Positions 16,912 through 26,687 of a stretch of 38,509 nt of DNA are shown here, one piece after another. The position numbers and the translations under genes are program-made. The DNA is taken from assembly GCA_018267655.1 (NCBI GenBank), contig JAFDYB010000063.1, positions 1 through 38,509 on the forward strand. The letters run 5' to 3'. Within the stretch, counting starts at the first letter, position 1; each line of letters opens with the position of its first letter. A model generated the notes under the pieces. It did no database searches, had not been told where the DNA came from, and saw only the letters and a list, made by a program, of their open reading frames with translations. The stretch is from Bacteroidota bacterium. GTDB lineage: Bacteria; Bacteroidota; Bacteroidia; B-17B0; Aurantibacillaceae.

Positions 16912-18101
16912 TAATTTTTTGTGTTGTTTTTATATGATGAATAAATTGTATTAAACATATTAGTGCCAATAATAGTATATCCTTTTGGTGTAAAATGAAC
17001 TCTGTCACGTGCGGCAAGTCCTGCTTTTACCCATTTAAGCATTGATTTGTAGCCGCCCATAAATTCATATAGATCCCACACGGCTACGTTGTTTTTTTGC
17101 ATCAAACTAAACATTGCGTCTTGAGCAAGAGAGGTTCTTTTGTTAGGGGAGCGGCGTTTGATGAAATTATCTGTTGTTGTAGTAAGTAATATTGCAACTT
17201 TTGGGTTAATGGTTTTAAAAATTTTTATTAAACTATCATAATGAGCTATGTAATCAGCTTTGTTAAAATTTTTCGCTTGGGAGTCGTTTACGCCTAATGA
17301 AAGAATAACTAAATCGGGCATAATAGTTTTTAATTGTTCTTCAAATTTATTGCAACGCAAAAATGAATTGCTCGATGCGCCATTTACACCAAGGCCGGCT
17401 AAATAAAAGCCATTTTCGTTATTGTTTTCGAGGCTAAAGCCAAACAATGTAAAACCCTTGGTAATAGTATCTTTTCTTTTAAGTTCAAAAACAACACTAT
17501 CACACATGTCTTTTAAAATAAAAGTTGTATAACCATTTTCTTTTTTATCTATGCGTTGTTGAATTTTTGTATTGCGAATGTCAAATTCAAACGATTCGTT
17601 AAAATTATGATATACTTTAATCGTATTAAAATTACTAAGTACTGATTTTTTTGTTAGGGCTACTCCAAAATTACAAAAGCTATCATTTGTTGTAACGCTT
17701 ATGCCGCTCATGCCAAGTGGTAAACAAAAATCTTTAGTAATGCAACGGCATTTTTTCCATTTTCCGTTTGAAAAAGATGTAGAGTATGGTTGTGAATTTG
17801 TTTTTGCTAAACGGTAAGGGAATGTGAAGTAGCCGCCGCCATTTAATTTAAAATTTTGTTGCAATAGTGTGTAAAAGGTATTTGTCCACATGCCGCCTTG
17901 TACATGAGAGCCGCCAACATGCACAATGTTTACGCAGGCATTTTTTGTTTTTTTTAGCTCTGATATTTTTTTAAAAAGGTGCATAAAATTAGAGCTATCG
18001 TTTGAGTACAAAAGATGGTTTGCTTTGTAATTTATAAACGGATATTCTTGCGACAAACAAAATTGAGATGCTAAGAGGAGTATGAGGATTAATTTTTTCA
18101 A
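16911..18101 (-). CDS. SGNH-fold hydrolase/acetyltransferase, secreted, atypical GGS motif
   Basis: A 396-residue protein with a signal peptide (MKKLILILLLASQFCLSQ). The nucleophile block reads IVHVGGSHVQGG: Ser65 is kept, but the Asp of the canonical G-D-S is Gly64. The Asn block (LSLGVND) and the catalytic D-x-x-H (Asp366 and His369, DRVHFTPKGY) are intact. The Ser-His-Asp triad therefore seems complete and only the GDS aspartate, a backbone-shaping residue, has changed. It sits between another SGNH gene (1-bp gap) and the MBOAT gene (1-base overlap). The likely role is transfer or removal of acetyl groups on surface glycans, as with the AlgJ/AlgX-type partners of AlgI. The substrate cannot be read from the sequence. 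Confidence 0.8.
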   Translation of the reverse strand: MKKLILILLLASQFCLSQEYPFINYKANHLLYSNDSSNFMHLFKKISELKKTKNACVNIVHVGGSHVQGGMWTNTFYTLLQQNFKLNGGGYFTFPYRLAKTNSQPYSTSFSNGKWKKCRCITKDFCLPLGMSGISVTTNDSFCNFGVALTKKSVLSNFNTIKVYHNFNESFEFDIRNTKIQQRIDKKENGYTTFILKDMCDSVVFELKRKDTITKGFTLFGFSLENNNENGFYLAGLGVNGASSNSFLRCNKFEEQLKTIMPDLVILSLGVNDSQAKNFNKADYIAHYDSLIKIFKTINPKVAILLTTTTDNFIKRRSPNKRTSLAQDAMFSLMQKNNVAVWDLYEFMGGYKSMLKWVKAGLAARDRVHFTPKGYTIIGTNMFNTIYSSYKNNTKN

Positions 18102-18102
18102 G

Positions 18103-19548
18103 TTATTTTCGTATGGTTAAATAGTTGTTGTATTCAGTTATTAATGATGCGTAGAAGAGTGTTGCAATTTTTCTGGCTCCTTGTGGGCTAAAATGAATAT
18201 AATCAGAGGCTGCTAAGTTTTGTTCAACCCAACTTGGCATACTATTTTTTCCGCCCATACACTCGTACATATCAAAATAAGCGCAACCGCTTTCTAAGAC
18301 CACTTTTTTTAAATTATCGCGAACAGATTCTAAAATAGGGTAGGTGATATAGCTTGTTTCTTCTTTTATACTCATATCAGCAGGGCCAATAAAAATAACA
18401 GATGCATTGGGAGCTGCTTTTTTTACAAGAGAAATTTGAGATCTAATATATTCGGCATAATTATGTGCGTTTGCAGCATCTTTTATTTGTGGCATAGCAT
18501 TGCCTCCAAACTGAAGAATAATAAGTTTTACATTAAGATAATCGTAAAATTGTTTTAATTGATTAAAATTAATCTGATGAAAAAATGTTCCACTGCTACC
18601 TCTTAATCCAATATTATCAACTATTACACCGTATTCCGATTCAAGAGAAAGGGCATAAAAATCAGGGCTATCTTTACCTGAAAAGTTGAATTGATGGGTA
18701 TAAGATTCGTTGCCAACATTGTATTCCTTTAGATTAAAAATACCCCCTGCAGTTAAACTATCTGCGCTTATTAGTGCCGGACCATCATAAAATTCACACC
18801 AAGTTTTAGCTTGGGAGCCACCATAAAATAATTTAATTTTATGATAATTTAAATTGTTTGTGCCTGCATTTTTTGTGGTAGATATTTTTACATAACTTGT
18901 AGTTGCACTTGAAGAATCGTTAATTTTTTTGCAAGGTAAAAAGCGATTAAAACCAGCCATTATGCCATAATTGGAGTGACTTACACGCTTATCCTTTGCT
19001 GTAAAAACACCATATCTATCCCAATTATCACTGTAAATTATTTTGTTAGTTACGCTCTGTGAAATTGGCATAAATGAAATTAAGCCAGGCCCTCCTCCTC
19101 CAAATTGCCCTTGTAATTTTAGTCTTAAATAATCGGTAATTCTATCGCCCTCAATTTGACTATCACCATAATGCAAAACTCTAATAGCATAAGGTACGCT
19201 TTTTAAGTTTCTGAGTGCTTCAAAAAAGTTTTGTAAAGATTTTATTGAAGTATATTCAAGCTTCGAGTTAGGCTTAGGCTTTAATGTATCAAGGGTAATA
19301 ATAGAGGAGTCTTTTTTTAAGTTATTAGTTATAATAGGTTTTATTTTATCGAGACTGTCGGCAGTGCTAATAATTGAAGTTATATTTTTATGGGATTCTT
19401 TAGTTTTTAGTAAGTCAATCGGATTAGGAAATTTTAAATTAAAAGAAGATGTAATTTGCACGCCATTTGTGGGGAAAACAATGCCAATTATACTAATTAA
19501 CAGTATAGAAAATAGTAGAAATAACCATGTTTTAAAAGGATGGTGCAT
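18103..19548 (-). CDS. SGNH-fold O-acetyltransferase/hydrolase, membrane-anchored
   Basis: A 481-residue protein. One N-terminal membrane segment (about 7-25) with no obvious cleavage site suggests anchoring in the inner membrane, followed by a Ser/Lys-rich stretch to about residue 100. The SGNH domain then begins: nucleophile block VLHYGDSQIEGD (Ser130 in canonical GDS), block III LQFGGNAMP and the catalytic D-x-x-H at Asp449-His452 (DYIHFSPQG). Unusually, block III has GGN where many relatives have GxND. It is the first gene of the SGNH-SGNH-MBOAT unit and shares its overall plan with the second gene. I infer a periplasmic acetyltransferase that receives acetyl groups from the MBOAT protein. 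Confidence 0.8.
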   Translation of the reverse strand: MHHPFKTWLFLLFSILLISIIGIVFPTNGVQITSSFNLKFPNPIDLLKTKESHKNITSIISTADSLDKIKPIITNNLKKDSSIITLDTLKPKPNSKLEYTSIKSLQNFFEALRNLKSVPYAIRVLHYGDSQIEGDRITDYLRLKLQGQFGGGGPGLISFMPISQSVTNKIIYSDNWDRYGVFTAKDKRVSHSNYGIMAGFNRFLPCKKINDSSSATTSYVKISTTKNAGTNNLNYHKIKLFYGGSQAKTWCEFYDGPALISADSLTAGGIFNLKEYNVGNESYTHQFNFSGKDSPDFYALSLESEYGVIVDNIGLRGSSGTFFHQINFNQLKQFYDYLNVKLIILQFGGNAMPQIKDAANAHNYAEYIRSQISLVKKAAPNASVIFIGPADMSIKEETSYITYPILESVRDNLKKVVLESGCAYFDMYECMGGKNSMPSWVEQNLAASDYIHFSPQGARKIATLFYASLITEYNNYLTIRK

Positions 19549-19635
19549 ACGCTAAAAATACTTAAATAGTGGTTAACAACATTGAGTTAAAAAGTAGAGT
19601 TTTACACAATAAATTTTGAATAAAAAAAATATAAA

Positions 19636-20565
19636 TTGCTGTTTTTATTGCCGAACAAATTAAAATATTTAATAGTTATCGCTGGCCCTACCGCTGTTGG
19701 AAAAACAGATTTATCAATAAGTTTAGCAAAGCATTATAAAGCAGATATAATTAATGCTGATTCAAGGCAATTTTATAAAGAACTAAATATTGGCGTAGCC
19801 AAGCCATCGCTAGATCAGCTAAACACGGTTAAACATCATTTAATAAATAATAAAACTATTAACGATTTATACGGTGCCGGTCATTTTGAAAAAGATGCAA
19901 TAACTTTGATTACAGAGTTATTTAAAAAACATCAATTGCTTATAGTTTGTGGTGGCTCAGGTTTATATTTAAACGCGTTGCTTTACGGGATAGATGATTT
20001 TGAGGAGGTGCCTATTGAAGTAAGGAATAACTTAAACACTGTTTTTTTAGAAAAAGGAATTCTTCACATTCAAGAAATGCTACTAAAACACGATCCTATT
20101 TACTACAACAGCATTGACATAAACAACCCGCAACGCATAATAAGAGCTCTTGAAATTTGCATTTATACCGGTAAACCCTACTCATCATTATTAAGTAAAA
20201 ATAAAATTGATAGAAATTTTACAGCAATAAAACTTTTAATTAATAGAGAGCGAACCGAACTTTATAGCAGAATAAATGATAGAGTAGATACTATGATGAA
20301 CAATGGGCTAGAATTAGAAGCAAAAAAAATGTTTGTGTTTAAACATTTAAATGCTCTTAAAACGGTTGGCTACAAAGAATTATTTGACTATTTTGAGGGG
20401 AAAATTGATAAAAAAGAAGCCATTTTAAAAATAAAGCAACACACTCGTAATTATGCAAAACGTCAATTAACATGGTTTAAAAATAAAACTGATTTTAAAG
20501 AATTTAACCCGAATGATTTTGATAAAATTATTTCATACATAAATGAAATTATAAAAATAAGCTAA
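19636..20565 (+). CDS. miaA: tRNA dimethylallyltransferase MiaA (TTG start)
   Basis: Adds the dimethylallyl group to A37 of tRNAs that read codons starting with U. With the TTG at 19636 the protein has 309 residues. The P-loop GPTAVGKT is at 17-24, followed by NADSRQFYKELNIGVAKP, the CGGSGLYLNALLYG segment and the tRNA-binding NPQRIIRALEI. No ATG is available upstream of the P-loop in frame, so a rare start is needed: TTG at 19636 or TTG at 19648 (which would give MPNKLKYLIVIAGPTAV and a closer fit to family N-termini). The gene opens a four-gene plus-strand run; the next gene starts immediately after its stop. Confidence 0.93.
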   Translation: MLFLLPNKLKYLIVIAGPTAVGKTDLSISLAKHYKADIINADSRQFYKELNIGVAKPSLDQLNTVKHHLINNKTINDLYGAGHFEKDAITLITELFKKHQLLIVCGGSGLYLNALLYGIDDFEEVPIEVRNNLNTVFLEKGILHIQEMLLKHDPIYYNSIDINNPQRIIRALEICIYTGKPYSSLLSKNKIDRNFTAIKLLINRERTELYSRINDRVDTMMNNGLELEAKKMFVFKHLNALKTVGYKELFDYFEGKIDKKEAILKIKQHTRNYAKRQLTWFKNKTDFKEFNPNDFDKIISYINEIIKIS

Positions 20566-21819
20566 GTGATTCCTCTCATTAAAGAATATAGAAACATTGA
20601 ACAAAATGTATTGAATGTTATTTTTTCTGAGTTTTTTATTCAGATAGTTAATGTAACATTCATGAATATTTTACCTCTTTATATGTCTCGCGAAGGCTTT
20701 AGTGATGAGGACATAGCTCTTTTTATTACTTTTCGATTTTTAGGAGTTTTTATTTTAGCAGTCCCTTTTGGTAAAAAAATTAAAAAGCGAAAACTAATGC
20801 CTTTGTTTTTAATTTCCAATATTTTTGTGCCTATGTTTGGCATACTTATAGTTTTAGGTGTAGCCTATAAATTAAAAGTAGTTTTAATAATTAGTTTGTT
20901 ATGCTGGGGTGCAGCATTCACTTTTATGCAAATTCCAATTTCTCCTTTTATTTTGAGAAATTGTGCTTTAAAAAATCAAACTTCTGCTATTAGTTTAAGT
21001 TACAGTACATGGGGTTTTGGTGGTATTTTAAGTGGGTTAATTATTTTTTTATTAGATTTATTTAATGATAAAATCTTTAACGAAAAAAACATTTTAATTC
21101 TGTTTTCCTTGCTAGGATTATTAGGACTGTTTTTTATTTTTAAAAATAAAAAATTTGAAGAAAAAATATTAGCAGTTGATTTTCTTGAAACTAAATACGA
21201 AACCCCAAAAAACAATTGGAATATTATTTTAAAAGCCTTGATTCCAACATTAATTATTGCTGTTGGAGCGGGATTAACTATTCCTTTTTTAAGCTTATTT
21301 TTTGAAAAAGTTCACGAATTAAATAAAGGACAGTTTTCTGTATTAAGCTCTATTGCGGCGCTATTGGTAGCCTATGCGGCTATGTTGGTGCCTACTATAA
21401 AAAAAAAATATGGCTATCAAAAAGCAATACCTACAACACAATCAATAGCTGTAGTTTCTTTAGCTGTATTAGCTTCAACACAATATTATAATCAATATTC
21501 ATTTGCCGTAATTATAGCAGCCATTTTTTATTTACTCAGGCAACCTTTAATGAATATGGCAGGACCAATGACAACCGAGTTAGTTTTAAATTATGTTGGT
21601 TCCAATAACCAAGAAATTACTAGCGCTTTAACAAGTGCTATTTGGAGTGGGAGTTGGGTATTTAGTGGTTTAATGGTTAAACTATTACTTTCGTATAAAG
21701 TGCATTTCGCTAATATATTTTTAATTACTTCAGCGCTGTATGCTTTTGGAGTTATGATGTATTATTTTTTAATTTTAGACTATAATAAGCGCGAGAAAAT
21801 AATTAATGAAACTCTATAA
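20566..21819 (+). CDS. Major facilitator superfamily transporter
   Basis: A 417-residue membrane protein with about 12 hydrophobic segments split by a basic central loop (about 190-225: KNKKFEEKILAVDF...). After the second segment FGKKIKKRKL resembles the MFS loop 2-3 signature, in a weak form. It starts with GTG directly after the TAA of miaA (TAAGTG), which implies coupled translation. The substrate is not predictable: the protein matches no specific drug, sugar or organic-acid group that I recognise. Its ATGA-type overlap with the next gene links it to a secreted protein and a deacetylase-like enzyme. Confidence 0.8.
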   Translation: MIPLIKEYRNIEQNVLNVIFSEFFIQIVNVTFMNILPLYMSREGFSDEDIALFITFRFLGVFILAVPFGKKIKKRKLMPLFLISNIFVPMFGILIVLGVAYKLKVVLIISLLCWGAAFTFMQIPISPFILRNCALKNQTSAISLSYSTWGFGGILSGLIIFLLDLFNDKIFNEKNILILFSLLGLLGLFFIFKNKKFEEKILAVDFLETKYETPKNNWNIILKALIPTLIIAVGAGLTIPFLSLFFEKVHELNKGQFSVLSSIAALLVAYAAMLVPTIKKKYGYQKAIPTTQSIAVVSLAVLASTQYYNQYSFAVIIAAIFYLLRQPLMNMAGPMTTELVLNYVGSNNQEITSALTSAIWSGSWVFSGLMVKLLLSYKVHFANIFLITSALYAFGVMMYYFLILDYNKREKIINETL

Positions 21820-23290
21820 AATATTTTTTTTCAATTTTATTGTTTTACCTTTTTTAAACGTATCACAATCACTAAATTTTAATATTAAAAACGCTCACCT
21901 TACTCCATTTAATGGAAATTATTATTTGGCGGGCATAGAGGATAACATAAACTATTGTAAAATTAAAGTTTATAAATTTAAATTTCCAAATAAACTAATT
22001 GATAGCATAGAGATTAAAGTAGATGGGCAATCAAATGATTATTTTCAAACAGCATCAGATACAGTACATGATTTTTTAAATATTTATTTTCAAAAGAAAA
22101 AATCAGATAAAACTTCTATTATTCGGTTAAATAAAGGCTTTAAAATTACCGCAACTATTCAAAATATAGATATACAAAAGGTAAATAATTTATTAAATTT
22201 TGAAAATGAAAAAAACTATTTTAATCATGCCTATTATGCTATTAAGAAATCAAACGACACTTCAAATGCTCAATTTTTTTTAGATAAATACATTTTAATA
22301 GATACTCTTAAAAATTTCGAATATAAATTAGCATGGCAATTCCCATTTGAGAGAAGTAATATTGAGTGGGCACATATTATTTTGCTTAATAAATTATATG
22401 TTTTCTTATTTGTTAAGATTAACAATGGTCTTAAAAAAGGAGAGTGGATTTTAAAAATAAAAACTGATTCAGGAACGTTAATAAAAGGAATAAAAATTAA
22501 TAATACACCTAATCAATTTACCTACTGTTACGGAAATTGCATTTTTGATTCAATCAATCAAAAACTTTTAGTTACAGGTCAAATGCTCCCAACTAAAAAC
22601 TTTAATATACAAGCAAACCTCAATACATTAAATACGCTTTCGCTATCAAGTCAATATATTGTTGAAATTGACAGCTCAAACGAAATTACAAATAGAGCTA
22701 TATTTACATTTCCAATCATTCAAAATAAAAATAATGTATCTGCTTGCTTCCTTCACCCAAATTATCTTTCTTTAAGCACCACTAATAATATTTTAAAGAT
22801 TGTTTACGATAGTTATTTTACAATTAAAAACCCATTGTTATATGCTTATTATAATACGCTTTGTGTTAACTTTGATTTAACTCAATTTAGTACAGATAAA
22901 AAATACACGGTTCAACAAACACAATTTTTTACCAAACTGCACGAAGATCAAATTAAAAATAAATCTGTTTACGAAAATTTTATAAATATTGAATCGAACA
23001 ATAATTTGGAAAAATTTTGCTTTTTAAAAGAACAAAGCCCAATCAAATTAGCTTCAGTAAACTTAACCGACAGCACGTATCTTTTACTAAAACACTCTAA
23101 TAAAGACAATTCAACAATTAATCTTTCAAAAATTTTAGTTGATGCGAATAAAATAAATGAAATAAATATTTTGTCTTTTAATCAAAGTGAATTAATTAAT
23201 TTAGTTATAAGTAGCAATTTTGCTATAATTGCTTTAAACGTAAATAGTTTTGACACAAAACTTAAAATAATTAATTGGATAAAAAATTAA
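21806..23290 (+). CDS. Secreted protein of unknown function
   Basis: A 494-residue protein that I do not recognise. It starts with a signal peptide (MKLYKIFFFNFIVLPFLNVS). The body is rich in Asn, Lys, Ile and Phe with many alternating hydrophobic stretches, so an all-beta, perhaps propeller-like fold is plausible (recurring units such as INQKLLVTGQML and NLTDSTYLLLKHS). There is no lipobox, no membrane segment after the signal and no T9SS sorting domain at the C-terminus, which ends IINWIKN. Its start overlaps the MFS gene by 14 bases and its stop overlaps the ATG of the deacetylase-like gene (TAATG), so it is made together with both. Confidence 0.6.
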   Translation: MKLYKIFFFNFIVLPFLNVSQSLNFNIKNAHLTPFNGNYYLAGIEDNINYCKIKVYKFKFPNKLIDSIEIKVDGQSNDYFQTASDTVHDFLNIYFQKKKSDKTSIIRLNKGFKITATIQNIDIQKVNNLLNFENEKNYFNHAYYAIKKSNDTSNAQFFLDKYILIDTLKNFEYKLAWQFPFERSNIEWAHIILLNKLYVFLFVKINNGLKKGEWILKIKTDSGTLIKGIKINNTPNQFTYCYGNCIFDSINQKLLVTGQMLPTKNFNIQANLNTLNTLSLSSQYIVEIDSSNEITNRAIFTFPIIQNKNNVSACFLHPNYLSLSTTNNILKIVYDSYFTIKNPLLYAYYNTLCVNFDLTQFSTDKKYTVQQTQFFTKLHEDQIKNKSVYENFINIESNNNLEKFCFLKEQSPIKLASVNLTDSTYLLLKHSNKDNSTINLSKILVDANKINEINILSFNQSELINLVISSNFAIIALNVNSFDTKLKIINWIKN

Positions 23291-24582
23291 TGCTAATATT
23301 TTCGCAAAAAATATCAAACAGATTAAGGTACATATCTAACACATTATTTACCGATGTTTTTGAACAAAAAATTAAAATTACAACTTCTACTGATGAATTT
23401 AATGCATACGGAGGAGTAAAAATAAATTATTCTAATTTAAAGCTAAACGCAAATCTGAACATAATTCCACACAGTATTTTATTTGACTATGGAATAAAAG
23501 AATATAAAACAGATGTTCAAAACAATAACAATTTTTATAAAATATTTTTTGTTACTGACGCATTAAATAATTCTTTACCCTTTGATTTTTTTGCAGCATC
23601 ATTTTGGTTAATTACAAGATACGAAGAGTACTTAAATTACGCTCCTGATTCATTTGGACGATTTCATTATAAACACTCGCTAGCATACCAATATGGTTTT
23701 TTAAATAAATGCCTTATTAATTTATGGCTCGAAAAAATAATTGACTTATTAAAAAGCAATTCAAAAATTGAATTAAAAGATCAAAAATTCACATTTATTT
23801 CAAGCATTGATATTGATAATGCCTATAAATACAAGCATAAAGGCCTTATTAGAAACATAGCGGGATTTGTACGCGATATTAAAAAACCAAAATTATTTTT
23901 TGAACGCTTTAAAATTTTAATAGAAAAAAAAGCCGATCCTTTTGATTGTTATTCGTTTTTAATTGAAGCACATCAACACTATAATGCAGAAGCTATATAT
24001 TTTTTCCTGTTGGGCGATTACGGTGTAAACGATAAAAATTTACCATCTTCAAACAAAAATTTTCAAACCTTAATAAAGCTACTGACCGATTATTCAATGG
24101 TTGGAATTCACCCATCGTTTGCATCAAATAAAAACTTTAAACAATTGCAAATTGAATTAGCCAGGCTTAATAATATTACACATAAAACAATTCGAAAAAG
24201 CAGACAACATTTTTCAATGTTATTTTTTCCTATAACGTATAATTCGCTTTTAAAAGCAGGAATAACAGAAGATTTTACCATGGGATACACTAATATTAAT
24301 GGCTTTAGAGCATCTTATTGCAAGCCGTATAAATGGTATAATTTGATAGAGGAAAATGAAAGTAATTTAACGATTAATCCATTTGCATTTTCGTATAACA
24401 GTTTAGCGTATTATACTAAAGAAAATGAAACTAAATTGCTTAATGAGTTAATTGCTCTTGTTAACGAAGTGAAAAAACATAAAGGGCAATTAATAAGCGT
24501 TTTCCACAATGACAACTTTGATGATAACACTAAGCAACTGTATATTAATTTTTTAAAAATTTGTTTGAGTAAAAACTCCTAA
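23290..24582 (+). CDS. Polysaccharide-deacetylase-like protein (DUF7033-type)
   Basis: A 430-residue protein of a Bacteroidota group that pairs an N-terminal domain (about 1-150, with SFWLITRYEEYLNYAPDSFGR) with a degenerate NodB-like barrel. The barrel begins FISSIDIDNAY (Asp174 and Asp176 at the metal site) and includes VGIHPSFASN (His274) and KSRQHFSM (His307), which correspond to the zinc ligands and substrate groove of carbohydrate esterase family 4. It probably acts on a cell-surface glycan in the cytosol or at the membrane; no signal peptide is present. A TTG at 23275 would lengthen the frame by five codons, but the ATG at 23290 overlaps the stop of the gene before (TAATG) and is preferred. 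Its stop overlaps that of the convergent OmpA-family gene. Confidence 0.75.
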   Translation: MLIFSQKISNRLRYISNTLFTDVFEQKIKITTSTDEFNAYGGVKINYSNLKLNANLNIIPHSILFDYGIKEYKTDVQNNNNFYKIFFVTDALNNSLPFDFFAASFWLITRYEEYLNYAPDSFGRFHYKHSLAYQYGFLNKCLINLWLEKIIDLLKSNSKIELKDQKFTFISSIDIDNAYKYKHKGLIRNIAGFVRDIKKPKLFFERFKILIEKKADPFDCYSFLIEAHQHYNAEAIYFFLLGDYGVNDKNLPSSNKNFQTLIKLLTDYSMVGIHPSFASNKNFKQLQIELARLNNITHKTIRKSRQHFSMLFFPITYNSLLKAGITEDFTMGYTNINGFRASYCKPYKWYNLIEENESNLTINPFAFSYNSLAYYTKENETKLLNELIALVNEVKKHKGQLISVFHNDNFDDNTKQLYINFLKICLSKNS

Positions 24583-26684
24583 CTGGTTTTATTGATTATA
24601 TTAATTTTTGATTCACCAATTACTTTAAAAGCAGTACGTCTGTTTTTTTGGTGAGCAGCCTCCCATTCAGGACTCTTCAAAGTCATTTTATTTACTTCAG
24701 CTTCCGGAATTACAGGTTTTGTTTCTCCGTATCCTTTTGCTACAATCCGAAGCTTGCTAATTCCTTTTGACACCATGTAGTCAACACAACTTTGCGCTCT
24801 TGCTTGTGATAAGCGCATATTGTAATCATCGTTCCCTCTAGCATCTGTATGACTACTTAGCTCAATTTTTAAATTGTCATTTAATTTTAGTAAATCAACA
24901 ATTTTATCAAGCACTTCTTTTGATTTTGGCCTAAGGGTTGCTTTGTCAAAATCATATTCAATCCCTTCAATCTCAATATCTCCGGCAGGTATTTTAGGTA
25001 ACGTAAAATCTCGTGTAAATAATTCGCTTTCAGTTTTTCCTTTTGTTGCTACTTCGTTTGCCCTAGCAAAAAAACCATTTTTTTGCGCTTTTAAAAAATA
25101 CTCCATGTGTGGTTTTAATGGTGTAGTGTAGTAACCATTTTCATCGGTTACAAGAAAAAATGGTTCATCTACATCATGTACGTCTTTAACGGTAACCAAG
25201 GCTCCCGGAATTGGATTGCCTGTTTCTTCTTCTGTAACTAATCCTTCTAATGTAAACTTAATAGGTTCATTTAAAAACTCAAAGATTTTGTAACAGTGCC
25301 CACTAGGACAGTCTATTCTATCGCTCGCAAAAAATCCGCGATCTCCAAAACGATTTATTATAAAATATGAATCATCTTTTGGTGAATTAATAGGAGCGTT
25401 TAAGTTTTTTGGTACAGAGTAAACGCTATCATCAACATTTAAACTCGATTTAAATACATCAAAACCTCCAAGCCCTGTCCAGCCATTTGAACTGTAATAA
25501 AGCGTATTGCTAATAGTGTGGTAAAAAGGACTTATTTCATCTCCTGTTGAGTTAACCGTATTTCCAAGATTTTTAGGATTTCCAATATTACCATCAGAGT
25601 CAATGTTGGCATACCATAAATCTAAACCACCATAGCCTCCCGGTCTATTAGAAGAGAAAAATAATTTAGAGCCATCAAACGATACAAAAGGATTTTGAGT
25701 TTTGTATCCAGGTACGTTAATATTTGTCCCTAACTTCATAGCTTCATAAAATTTGCCACCTGTTGTTTTAGCGATGTAGATATATGATTCACTTCTATTA
25801 GCATCGCTCCAACGTGTAAAAAGCATTACTTCATCTGGGGTAAATACGCCTGAACCTTCGTGTAACGAGGTATTCACAGGTCTTCCAAAATTAACAGGTC
25901 GTTGCCATATAGTATCATCTAGTGTTGAGTAATACAAATCGCAATAGTAACGCGAGTCTTGTTTCTCCGGATCTGTTACAACGCCTCCTTTTCTCGCACT
26001 TGTAAAAATTAATTTATTGTCGCTCATGTAATACATTGGCGCAAAGCTAGTAGTACCTCTATTAAACACAAGAGTGTCCATAAGCTTAACCCTAATTAAT
26101 TTTTTTGCTTGCAAAGTGTCTAATGCAAAGTAACATGAAGCTTGTTTTTTAGCAGCTAATTTTATGAGTGAATCGCTGCCTTTGTTTTCAGCAACGTATT
26201 CGTCAAAAACTTTAAGTGCATCTGGGTATCTTTTTAAATTCATCAGGGACAGACCATAATAATAGCCAGCATCTGGATACACTTTTCGTTCAACGCACTT
26301 TTTAAATTGGCTTACAGCATGCGAGTAATCATAATTTAATCGATAACTTTGCGCCAAGCGATACAATATAAAATCATATTTAGATGATGTTACCTGCACC
26401 TCTTTTGTGGCGTTTACACTGTCTTTTTGCTTAGTGATTTTTAACTCAGGTACTTTAAACAATGATTTCATTTTAAGATTTACTAATTGTGCTTCATAAG
26501 GTAGCACAACTGATTTTAAGGCAGTTGTGTCATCAAGCACTTTTGAGTATAAATCGGCTGCTGTTGCATAATCTTGTTTTGAATAAGCATTGTCAGCAGC
26601 TTCAATCCATAGTTTTTTAGATTGAGCGTACGTTAATGATGTTAGCAGAAACAGTACTGGAAATAATATTTTTTTAAGTTGCAT
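24579..26684 (-). CDS. OmpA-family protein with PorE-like domain layout
   Basis: A 701-residue envelope protein. After a signal peptide (MQLKKILFPVLFLLTSLTYA) come TPR-like helices (about 22-190), a PD40-type beta-propeller (about 215-460; YMSDNKLIFTSARKG, SKLFFSSNRPGGYGGLDLWY, TLYYSSNGWTGLGGFDVF), a carboxypeptidase-regulatory-like domain (about 475-550; GNPIPGALVTVKD) and a C-terminal OmpA peptidoglycan-binding domain (about 580-695; YDFDKATLRP, SSHTDARGND, NMRLSQARAQ). This order is the one described for PorE, the T9SS protein that binds peptidoglycan. Unlike PorE it has no lipobox Cys. It is the last gene of the adhesin unit, three bases after the second PorP/SprF gene, so it may anchor that system to the wall. 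Confidence 0.88.
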   Translation of the reverse strand: MQLKKILFPVLFLLTSLTYAQSKKLWIEAADNAYSKQDYATAADLYSKVLDDTTALKSVVLPYEAQLVNLKMKSLFKVPELKITKQKDSVNATKEVQVTSSKYDFILYRLAQSYRLNYDYSHAVSQFKKCVERKVYPDAGYYYGLSLMNLKRYPDALKVFDEYVAENKGSDSLIKLAAKKQASCYFALDTLQAKKLIRVKLMDTLVFNRGTTSFAPMYYMSDNKLIFTSARKGGVVTDPEKQDSRYYCDLYYSTLDDTIWQRPVNFGRPVNTSLHEGSGVFTPDEVMLFTRWSDANRSESYIYIAKTTGGKFYEAMKLGTNINVPGYKTQNPFVSFDGSKLFFSSNRPGGYGGLDLWYANIDSDGNIGNPKNLGNTVNSTGDEISPFYHTISNTLYYSSNGWTGLGGFDVFKSSLNVDDSVYSVPKNLNAPINSPKDDSYFIINRFGDRGFFASDRIDCPSGHCYKIFEFLNEPIKFTLEGLVTEEETGNPIPGALVTVKDVHDVDEPFFLVTDENGYYTTPLKPHMEYFLKAQKNGFFARANEVATKGKTESELFTRDFTLPKIPAGDIEIEGIEYDFDKATLRPKSKEVLDKIVDLLKLNDNLKIELSSHTDARGNDDYNMRLSQARAQSCVDYMVSKGISKLRIVAKGYGETKPVIPEAEVNKMTLKSPEWEAAHQKNRRTAFKVIGESKINIINKTS

Positions 26685-26687
26685 AAA

